Of a stretch of DNA of 64,000 bases, positions 11,631 through 20,586 are shown piece by piece. The stretch spans positions 143,385-207,384 of the forward strand of contig MNCI01023331.1 in assembly GCA_015680685.1 (NCBI GenBank). Reading direction: 5' to 3'. The position numbers and the translations under genes were made by a program. Numbering within the stretch: position 1 is the stretch's first letter; the number at the start of each line of letters is the position of its first letter. The notes under the pieces are model-generated. The model was given only the letters and a program-made list of their open reading frames with translations. It was not told where the DNA came from and made no database searches. This stretch comes from Gnetum montanum (taxonomy: Eukaryota; Streptophyta; Gnetopsida; Gnetales; Gnetaceae).

Positions 11631-14300
11631 ATGGATTCCTTTTACACAACCACAACCACCATGGTCCTTGCCGATTTGGGTGCCACATCTGTGAACCCTA
11701 TCGCGGTCGCCAGACCAGCTCCTGGCACAATAAGATCTCAAGGGCCATTGCGCCGATCATTGAGACTTCAGGGAAAAGAGCCCATCTTCACGGTCATAAC
11801 CCCTGAAGAATACAACTTTATATGTGTTAAGATCTAGGCGAAGCTGGCTCTCGGTCGAGCCGAAGTCGAAGCGAAACGAAACTTTGAGGTGGTCCACCGA
11901 GGGGGCCATGATTTCAAGCCAACAGCTTACGACATCATTCCCTTGACCAAACACTAACATGAACTCATTACATAGTTGGTCATGGCCAAGGACCAGGCGG
12001 CACAAGCTGTGGTGGAGCCCCAACATGGGGAAGAGGAAGAGGATGAATTGACAGCCCAATCGGAACATTTGTTCCATACTCTGAGCCACCAAACGTACAT
12101 AAATACCTTGTTTCCTTTCAATGGAGAGGCCGCTCCTCTTGACCCAGCCATGACCACGCAGATGCATTTCCCTGCCATGTCGCAGGCCACCGTGCAGCTG
12201 TCTGGGCTGCAAGCACAAATACTGCATAATAACATGGGGGCAATTTCGTCACCGCGGGTACTTAGCATCCCAGTGGTGGTCTCGGCGACCACCATGTCCC
12301 ATTTTATCACTCAGATACAACCCCACAACATATCCGTAACGTGCCTGGCGCAGACCTTGTCGCTTCCGCCCCCTCCAACTCAACAGATCACTGCAGCTGT
12401 TCAGCCACAAACATACATCCAACAGCTTGCCCCAAGTCAGTGGCCCAACCCTGCGGTGCAACACAATCAGCCTGCACTATATGGTGTGCAACCCTCCATC
12501 GCACTTGCAACGCATGTTCCACAGGTGGTCCCGTAGTATATCTATCCCTATCTTACGTAGCAGGCGGTGGCTAACCCCTCTTCGCAAACCAGTGGGTGGT
12601 GGTCTTCATAGGCCCCTCCGCCTTCAGGGATCCCAGCCGCACAAGCAGCCAGTCAACCTCTCCCATCGTTTCCGTTCCCTTGCGCCACCCTCCCGGTCCA
12701 ACCTCCTATGCCTTCTGCACAGACACCTCCGTCAACAAGTCTAGACCAAGCCTTCCAGCTTATACAGACCCTCACCGAGGAGGTTCGATGCCTCAAAGCC
12801 ACTAGTTCTGATACTATTCAGATCATGGACTTTTACCAGGATGATCTGATTAGTCCAGTGGTCCCTATGCTGTCATTGCCGCCAGGGATGTCTCTGCCTC
12901 ATTTTATCAAGTACAATGGGGAGGTAGATCCCAACGCTCACTTGGTCACGTTCAGGTCTGAGTCCTTGTTATTGCAACAGTGGCCACACACCATCATCTG
13001 AGTCTTTGCAATGTCCCTAATAGGGAAAGCTTTGGATTGGTACCGAGCCCTCCCACGCTCTTCCATCTCAACCTTGGAAGAGCTGCTGACCCAATTTGTG
13101 ATCCATTTCAAATACAACTTGAAACTGGAAGTCACATTGGATCAACTCATGGGGGTGAAACAAGACCCACTCAAGCCCATCCAAAGGTTTATACAACATT
13201 GGAATGCAACCTTGAATGAGATCCGCGAGCCGATCGCGGATTCACATCTACTTGCTATATTCAAGGGAGCAGTCAATGACTTTATTAAGTCAAAGCTATA
13301 TTATCTTTCCCCCAACTCTCTACACCAGGCCTTCACTCAGGTTATAAGCATCCAAGATGCTATGGAGGCCAGCAAAGACCCGGCGTATGTCGCCTACAAG
13401 AACGCACATAACAAGAGCAAAGACAAAGGGAAAGCAGCGACAATGACAGTAGCTGCAATGACTGAGAGTACAAAGACTAAGAACAAGAAGGCACCCACGG
13501 TGCCTCCTAAAACCACTGTTGGTGCCGGCACTAGTCAAGACACGACGGCTCCTGAAAAGGCCCCCTAGCCTAAGCCAAACTTTGAGCGTAAGGATCGCTC
13601 AAAGTACACGGCATTACCGGTAAAGCATTCCGAACTGCTGAAACAACTATTAGGGGTAGGGCACATTCAACCTAAGAAGGTGTCTGAGGAGGCTCTGAAG
13701 CATCACAGAAGTCATTGTGAACTGCTAAAGAAACCTTCTTTAGCCTTACCTAATGAACCACCAGTTCCAAGATCTTTCAGGCTGGACCGTTTCTGTGACT
13801 ACCACCAACTGAGTGGTCACAATATGGATTACTGTTGGGCATTGAAAGATGACATTCAACATATGCTGGACGATGGTTCACTCAAGTTAGATAGCAACAA
13901 CCTGACACGTCCAGAAAACCAAACATTGCACATGTATAAGGACCCATTGAACACAAACGACGATCCTTATACAATCACTGTGGTGAGTACGGACAATGAG
14001 AAGAGGGAACTGCCAAAACAACCTTTTGTTTTGCGTATCCCTGCCAGCTCACAAGGGGGCCAACCATTTCACCGGTAGCCAGTGGGGTCTCGAGGCCACC
14101 CTTCATTATACGGGCACCTTCTCGGATACACTCTCAGTCACGCAGCAATAGCCAAGCCGCGGCCTCGCCCGCGCCCACGCCCAGGGTGCCCTTCATTATT
14201 AGAGTGCCAAAATCACAGGTTGCTCCTCTCACGCTGGGGTAGACCTCCAACCAAAAGCGTCAACCATCACCTCCCAAAAAAAAGGGAGAGGACACATTAG
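11631..14300 (+). pseudogene. gag: Element B gag
   Basis: One reading frame from ATG 11631 through several stops to about 14300. The N-terminal third is Pro/Gln-rich and of low complexity. The capsid-like Gag domain lies at about 12825-13430 (MDFYQDD, LPPGMSLPHF, KALDWYRALP, LEELLTQF, FIKSKLYYL). A Lys-rich stretch follows (13390-13570), then a zinc-knuckle-like CDYHQLSGHNMDYC near 13794. Stops include TAG at 11835 and 13566 and TGA near 12999. The same domains in element D keep amino acids at several of these stops, so they are secondary. The product would form the virus-like particle and bind RNA. Confidence 0.85.
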
Positions 14301-14323
14301 TTAACGCAACGAAAGACCACTCT

Positions 14324-15418
14324 ATGCTTGGCTTCCCTAAGCCTAGGCCCCTAGCCTCTGTGCCTTCACCTATACCTCAGGGGCAAGGTAAAGGTATGGA
14401 AACACAACTTCCTTCTCTTGGCAAGAAAGAGAACAGCCCCCCGACTAACACCGTTCCACCTCAAGAGATTTGTCTCTTGGGCCAAATGGAAGAAGACAAG
14501 GGGGAAAAACAACCTAGCTAGGAGAAGGACCTCCTTGATGCATTTACGCAAGTTAAACAGGCTCTCAAACAAAAAAACACAACGCTGAGCCTTTACGACC
14601 TACTTATGACGTCTCGAGAACACCGTGAGGCCATGGTTCACATGCTGACATCCATATCAGTGGATGAAAGCTTGCCAGTGGAGGAGGAAGCGATACATGC
14701 TGTCATGATTCCTTCCGAAGCTGAGCAACCTACGCCTTCCTCGCTGACCTTCCACAATGGGTCTATCAAAGATGATCCTGAGAAAGGTCAGGTGACAACT
14801 AAACCTATGTTTATCACTATCCGAGTTGGTCAATACCGGATTCGGAGAGTACACGTGGACGATGGCGTAGCTACCAACGTCATTCCCTATTCCATCGTGG
14901 ATAGGTTGGGTCTGGTCGACTAGATCACACCCACGATGACGGCCTACGTAAAATCATTCAATGGGGCACGGGTTTAAGTTAAGGGGATGGTGCGTATTGA
15001 GTTTGTGGCGGGGGATCAGTTCCTGATAGAGGCCACTTTTTTAGTCGTCGAGGAGATGCCAGGGTTCAACCTGATCTTGGAGAGGTCATGGTTAGCCCAG
15101 CTGAGGGCAGTTTCATCACCGATACACTAAGAGATACATCTTCCCTATGACGGAGGGGAGGTTGTGAAACGCGGTGACGAAATCACCCCCAAGACCATCA
15201 ATAACATTGAATAAGAACGGGGTTTAGAGATAGAAACGACTGATGATCAAACCCGTATCCAAACCCCTCAACAAGCTGACAGCAATGATGACGGTCTAGC
15301 TTGGGCCGACCTGCCATTTCCGGATGGTAGTGTAGAGGAGTCAAATCATAAGTCTCCTCGCCCTTACATGACACTCAACATAAAGGCCATCAAGAGACAA
15401 TTGCGTATCAATGGTTGA
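14324..15418 (+). pseudogene. Element B gag-protease C-terminal part with retropepsin
   Basis: Shifted by one frame relative to gag; the shift lies between about 14200 and 14324. A linker matching element D (EICLLGQMEEDK; TLSLYDLLMTSRE) precedes the aspartic protease: VHVDDGVATNVIP near 14851 carries the single active-site Asp, and LIEATFLVVEEMPGFNLIL near 15024 is the flap/second half. The active-site triplet is D-D-G rather than D-S/T-G, as in element D. The frame ends with TGA 15416-15418 after AIKRQLRING, matching the RRVK(K/R)QL-stop ends in D and E. Stops at about 14924 and 14977 break it. Confidence 0.8.
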
Positions 15419-15648
15419 ACGATGGTCCTTGTGTACATTATCATGTCTTAGCGAGTTATCATGGTTCCGACTTAGCAATTTTATTTCATGCATTTTCACG
15501 TTACTTTTGTTTTCGGTTCTTACGCTGGTCATTTATCTTCACATTGTTGTCTTTTTCGTACGCATGATATTCACATTTCCCGATCACTTTAGCATAATTA
15601 CACAAAATACTGTACCAGTATCATTTACGTTTACTATATTACGCTTTT

Positions 15649-15872
15649 GGCCTGCAACGGCCTTAAACTAGTTACACAAAATTGTATACTATGACTCTTT
15701 ACGCTTGATTACGCAGTATGGCCCGCGACGGCCTTAAACTAGTTACCTAGAATTATGAATTATCATCATTTACGCTTTCGCTTGATTACGTAGTAGGCCC
15801 GCAACGGCCCTAAACTAGTCACTAGCTTACGCAGAATCATGCGACAGCTCGCGATGGCCTTAAACTAGCCAT
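15649..15872 (+). repeat. Hairpin array after protease, element B (4 units, GGCC type)
   Basis: Four units: GGCC-TGCAAC-GGCC, GGCC-CGCGAC-GGCC, GGCC-CGCAAC-GGCC and a decayed AGCT-CGCGAT-GGCC, each followed by TTAAACTAG or CTAAACTAG. Spacers are AT-rich. It lies between the protease stop and the 3' end of the antisense gene. Confidence 0.85.
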
Positions 15873-16138
15873 CACATTCTATTGTCATAACTTAGACAAA
15901 ATCCTTAATAATTACGCTCATGTTGTAAAAGCATAAAAGCCAAAAAAGATAGAATAATTGACATTTAAAACATCCAACGGGTCTTATAACACATCTTCTC
16001 AGTTATTCATAAAACAATACTCCACTTCACCCTCAAATAAAACTATGCGTAAATCATAATTACGCATTTCCTCTACTGCCACTGTCGCCGGTTTCTGGGA
16101 ATGATTCTTTCACGAAGAATGTCCTCTTCATGAGGACC
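15873..16138. other. Spacer between array and antisense gene 3' end (B)
   Basis: AT-rich, no frame supported. It probably includes the 3' untranslated region and polyadenylation signals of the antisense gene; a minus-strand AATAAA cannot be assigned with confidence. Confidence 0.4.
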
Positions 16139-16264
16139 TCATTCCGGCACCGACTCCATGGGAGGACGCTCTTCATCGTTGCGTTCTTCTGCCTCTTCCT
16201 CTGCTTCTGCTGCTCCCTTTGCTGACTCCTCACCTGGCTCATCTTCCCTATCCTCGGATGGTAC
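16139..16264 (-). pseudogene. Antisense gene last exon: acidic tail (B)
   Basis: Acceptor TTTAG followed by SEDREDEPGEES and an AEAEEEAEE stretch, then TGA at 16139-16141. The D and E copies have a 135-bp last exon (41709-41843 and 61957-62091) ending at the same TGA after an acidic Glu-rich tail (…NP-stop, …DP-stop). The equal exon length in D and E supports the gene model. Confidence 0.6.
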
Positions 16265-16344
16265 CTAAATACAGTAAGCACATTAGCTACACAAGAATTA
16301 ACATCATAATTAGAAAATGCAAACTAAGTAGTGCATAAACTTAC

Positions 16345-17162
16345 TTGTGACGGCCCTACTTCCACAGCAAAGGGAAGCTTGTCCAGGCTAGCCCACAGGC
16401 ACTTCATAATCTCTTCCTCCATCAGATCTAGCCATACATCCTCTCCCAAGGTAGCTCCGGCCTTCACTTTCCCTTTCTCCACGCTGCTCCAATGGGGTGG
16501 GTCCAGGAAGAAAGTAGGGATTGTAGCCTGACCCCCAGGGAGAGTCATCGCTCTTTCCGGGGACACAGTCACAGTCACCTGCTCTTCGAACTTCTTGAAG
16601 GCCTTGGAAGCTCCGATAATATCCAGGAAGACTTTCAAGGACTGGGACGTGATGAAAAAATCACGGTAGAGTTTCTGATAAGCAATGCTCTCCCGCTTGT
16701 ACAAATGCTTATGGTCCTTCTCCTTCAGCCCCTACTCTTGCACTCTTGCACAATAATCCCTCCAATCCTGGCTTTTTTGGGCTAGGAGTTCTATCTACAT
16801 CTGCTGTTCGACCAATGCCTGACTGGTCTGTATGCTGTTTTTGATGGCGGTCTAATACCGGGAGTAATCGACAACAGCGGTATGCCAGTCTTCATCCCCT
16901 GTCGCTCACGCCTGTAGTAAGTTACACCGCGATTTTAAGTCTCCGACCTCTTTGGTCAGAGACTCAACCCTCTTCTCTAACCTCTGTAACCTTTTCCATA
17001 GATTTTCATTTACGCCCCTACTTTCCCATAAGGAGCGTGTCGAGCGTAACGCACATTTACATAGTTCCTCATAAATGTGACGTGGCATGGCTGCTTCATC
17101 GGATGGTGGCTCCACTGTGTCCAGATCAATGGGCTCCATGGGATCCCATCGGAGGCAAGCTC
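16345..17162 (-). pseudogene. Antisense gene exon 7: coiled-coil exon (B)
   Basis: 818 bp. The start encodes MPRHIYEELCKCA, followed by a heptad-rich segment (LWKRLQRLEKRVESLTKEV, LKSRCNLLQ) typical of a coiled coil. The second half has GASKAFKKFEEQVTVTV and EEEIMKCLWASLDKLPF, which match D (SEAYNRLKEQVKVT; VEEIWRHLGFKLNQIPF) and E. Stops (TGA after NLLQA and three TAGs) break the frame. Acceptor TAG at 17163-17165, donor GTAAGT at 16344. Confidence 0.65.
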
Positions 17163-17795
17163 CTAACAGAAAGAACCATCAAATATTGATGACACATTAC
17201 CGCTATGTAATATCACAGACTTATTACGACCATAACGTACCAGCTCCTAGTTCGACATGCTCCAGGCGCTCGATCATGTCGCTGACAACGCCTTCCATGA
17301 AGGTAAATTTGTCAGGGAAGTCTCTCGACGCTCTGCTCATAGCCACAGACGTGGACACATCCTCTTCTCTTGTAGCGTAATCCAGTTAGAAAATTCATCC
17401 ATTAATAGAATCCTGCAAACTCACTAACACACTCATTACCTCTACCGGTGACAGTGGCAACTTCGCCAACATCTTCTGCCTCCTTTTCTTCTTCACGCAC
17501 TTGAGTCTGTGCGTCGCTGGTTCTAGTAGCCAAGGCCTCTTCATGTACCTAGTCCTGTGCACGGCTCCCGCTAGTAGCTGGGGCCTCCTCATGCACCAGA
17601 GCCTGTGCACGGCTCACGCTAAAAGCTGGGGCCTCTTATTCCAAAATTGAGGCCCCCTCACCACAACTTAGTATTACTGCCCCTGTTTCAGGGGTCAGCT
17701 ACTCTGTAATTTTTACTGGTCATGTCATAGCACCTTATTATATCATTCCAAAACATCTAAACAAATATTGCATAATACAATTCCTTCACGCTTAC

Positions 17796-18836
17796 CAGGA
17801 GGAGCCTTACTCCACTGAACTTTGACCGCCACAGTTTGGCCTACATCAGTCTCAGGGGCCTCGGCTATACGGAACCTTTTATGCCAAGCTACAGGTTCTA
17901 CAATTTCTTCCGCCAAGAATTTCCCTCATGAGGCATCGCCGGTGTAAGTGGGCATTATCCCGCCTACGCTGTTGAGGCCTCGCACTTGGGGCGCCGCCAA
18001 ACCCTTGGTCGTTATAGACAGTGACTCCCTGATCCCTTCTAGCGGATCCTGCCCACGGGTAGTGCTGAGGATGTGGGCAATCCAAGGTCTGGACAGCTGG
18101 TCTCGATCTTGTTGCACCCAGACCCCATTCCTTTGGCTGACCAGAAACTCAGCAAACCATTGGAGGCAAGCTATGAAGAAGGCATAATGCACATTGAAAC
18201 GGGAATCAAGCTTCTCGCGAAGCTTGATCATCTCATTACGCAGTCCCTTGGCAAAATAGCTTGCCCAATTGAACTGGGTCCCCTCCTCCAGAACCTCTCG
18301 CATAATACGGGTCTGTTCTACAGAAAAGAACTTTCCCTGCGAGAGAGTTTTGGGGAAAGTCCCGGCCCGGAAAAGGAGATAAAGTGTCTTGGCAATGCCC
18401 ATCTGGAATCTTTCGTAGGGAAACCCTTTACTCTCCTCCGACACCCTTACCCACTCCTTTAGCCAATCCTGGAAGGCAGCGCTCCTCTTCGCTTTCTCAC
18501 TTACGAGAAGGCCATCTAAGGGAACACCAAATACGTCCGCGAAGAGCTAAGCGTCAATGTCAAAGCTTACGCGTACGTTGTGTACATGCGTGCAGAAACG
18601 CTCTACCTTTTCGTTGAAGGAGTTGACCAGGGTTAGCATTTCACTGGCGGGGACATCAGGAGTCACAGCTAAAAATAGGTACATTAGCCCTGCTACTCGG
18701 ACCTTAGTGGTCACTGCAACTGGGGCCGCAGAGTGGCTGAGCCAGCGCTGTGCGTCCTTGATGTCGTCGTAGCGGAAGAGGACGGTGCTCGCCTCGTGGC
18801 TGAAAATTGTAAGGGTAATCTCCCAGGATTCCCTAA
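17796..18836 (-). pseudogene. Antisense gene exon 4: large domain of unknown function (B)
   Basis: 1,041 bp with one in-frame stop (TGA near 17926). Recognisable blocks shared with D and H: SLVNSF/TLVNSFNEKV, DAELFADVFGVP near 18530, GFPYERFQ/GFPMEKLK, LSQGKFFSVEQ/LTQGKVLGLE, HEVMEKGAYFDWA/REVLEEGTQFNWA and CLQWFAEFL. The pattern of an N-terminal LVxxF...V.V followed by a helical region resembles the plant 'putative transposon protein' domain often seen next to retrotransposons; this is a suggestion only. Donor GTAAGC at 17795. Confidence 0.55.
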
Positions 18837-18924
18837 CTGAACAGCATGAAACACAAGTCAAACCAAAACATTATTACACAATGTCCATAATTCACAACTA
18901 TATTATGCAATATAACAACCTCAC

Positions 18925-19769
18925 CAGGTCCAAATGGAAAAGGAAATGACGGAAGGTTCCTCTGCACGTCCTCAATGGTAAGGGGCAGATCTAAGGTCCA
19001 GTCATCGTGCACCCGCCCGAGTCTCTGGCAATTCTCAAAAGCCCCAGCATAGCAGGTGGGGTACTCATGCATGTCAAAGCCAATCTGCCCAATAACACCA
19101 GCGCGCACGTTGCTAGTTGAGGTGAATGCCATTATTGCCGTTTTAGCCCATGACAACACATCTCCATTTCCGACTAACCTGTTGTCATGAATAAAAAACC
19201 TGTACCATACAACAACATCGGCTTATCTTACATTTTGCACATAGGCTTCTCTTACATTTCACACTGATAACAGACATCTAACAACACCAAAAAATAGACA
19301 ATTAATAAAACTCGCTTACCCGCCTAAGTAATACACCGTGCCTTGTGGCTTCTGGAAATAGGTCGAGACATGGCGAGCCACGAACAGCGTGTTATATGCA
19401 TGATAACAACTGAATCAAGCCATTTACCAGATCCAGTTTAAGCTCCTTAGGCCCCGCATGCTGAGTTCTCAGTCCTCAGGACAGCCCGTATCAATGGCCC
19501 CGTCTGTCAAAAAGGCCAGAATCCCTTCCACAGAACCCGCCAGCAGGTGCTCCAAAAGGGCACCGGCGATGTCACCAGACAAATCAGACCACACAATGAT
19601 GCTGTAGTGGCGTAGCAAGAACTGCAGAAACTCCAGCGCACCCCGTCAAAACTATATGGCCTTCCCTTGCAACCGTGTGTGCGGGGGAGGGACATTGGGG
19701 ACGATGGGGTTTACACAACACAAAACCCCAACAATATCCAGCACAATCAGAATGGGCTTTAGCGGAACG
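18925..19769 (-). pseudogene. Antisense gene exons 2-3: NIF/FCP1-like HAD domain (B)
   Basis: Reading the minus strand: LIVLDIVGVLCC (HAD motif I region, first Asp kept), EFLQFLLRHYSIIVWSD (as FLxFLxxxFxVxxWSS in plant NIF proteins), GILAFLTDGA, then YNTLFVARHVSTYFQKPQGT and NVRAGVIGQ. The order and spacing match plant NLI-interacting-factor/FCP1-like HAD proteins, where the third block reads NTLLxDDSPxKxxxNPxxT. The DD pair needed for Mg2+ and catalysis is replaced by AR here (also AR in D and H), so an active phosphatase is unlikely. Five in-frame stops lie in exon 2. Exon 2/3 junction: donor GTAAGC at 19319, acceptor TACAG at 19200. Confidence 0.7.
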
Positions 19770-20159
19770 CTGTATAGGAAACCCAATACATACATTAACA
19801 CCTACATTTACATTTGCATGACTAATACAGAAAACTTATAAACTACACCTAGTTATCCAGGCCAAAATCGCCCAAACCCTTGCAATAACGCAAGGTTCGT
19901 CCCTGACAACGGCGGTACACGCAACCCCATCAAACCCTCGCATTAACCCGAGGTCCACAATTTTGAAATCCATGTTCATGCAAAAGATACCACGGAAAGT
20001 AGACATTGAAACAAACATAAGTATGTAAGGAATGACCTACCGGTTCAAAGGCGTAGGGTCACGAACATCGACCAGTGCCTGCGAAACGCGATTCAGATTT
20101 TCTTGCACTTCATCGATTTTAGCCAGTTTTGCATTCTTCCTCTTGATTTTTGATGCCAT

Positions 20160-20586
20160 TGAAACAGCTTCAAAAATTTTCACTGTTTAACACATGCAAA
20201 TCTTCGCAAAATCACATGCTCTAATCTTCTGCTCTTCCTTCTCTCACTTAGAAACAGTCACGAATTCGAATTCACAACAGCCAACAACCTGTCCTCATCA
20301 AAAAACCACTTACTTATATGCGAGGATCACCGACTTGATATCCGATTTAAGCGGGACTTTCCTAAAACAGAACCCGAGAATCAAGATATTAATGCAGCTA
20401 ATATCGCATGCTCCACTGTCCGAAATGATGTTAAACTACCACATCATATCGCCTTGTAATCAGGTAGCATTGATTACAGCTTGTTTACAATATTCAAAAT
20501 TCAGTTAGCCTTCCACATTTAACGACATCACGCCACCTTTCTTCTAATCATTTAAGCACTTTGCGATCTTGTAGGATAGACAGGAA
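20160..20586. promoter_or_regulatory. Shared region between antisense gene start and RT start (B)
   Basis: A minus-strand TATA-like sequence (complement of CTTATATG, 20313-20320) is a weak promoter candidate for the antisense gene. One decayed hairpin unit (TGTCCGAAATGATG then TTAAACTACC) lies near 20417-20440. At 20572-20574 a TAG followed by G precedes the RT ATG by about 12 bases; the same AG|G-(about 12 nt)-ATGGA layout occurs in C, D and H and may be a splice acceptor. Confidence 0.5.

Larger units (their letters stand above)
16139..20159 (-). pseudogene. Antisense spliced cargo gene of element B (HAD/NIF-like, coiled coil)
   Basis: Eight exons are proposed on the minus strand: 20159-20041, 19769-19320, 19199-18925, 18836-17796, about 17690-17440, about 17375-17241, 17162-16345 and 16264-16139. 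Most inferred introns begin GT(A/G)(A/G)G or similar and end in AG. The phases of exons 1-4 agree (2, 2, 1, 1), and exon edges match those in C, D, E and H. The product would be about 1,070 residues: a short N-terminal part, a HAD/NIF-like domain (exons 2-3), a large unknown domain (exon 4), a repeat-bearing Glu-rich segment (exon 5), a short conserved exon 6 (FPDKFTFMEGVVSDMI), a coiled coil (exon 7) and an acidic tail (exon 8). Premature stops in exons 2, 4, 5 and 7 show that this copy is dead. Start ATG 20159 is the first in frame after an upstream stop. Confidence 0.8.

Noticed and set aside
11757-12227. Minus-strand 156-codon frame opposite gag
   Set aside because: Shadow of the gag frame. 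Element D has no matching frame at this place.
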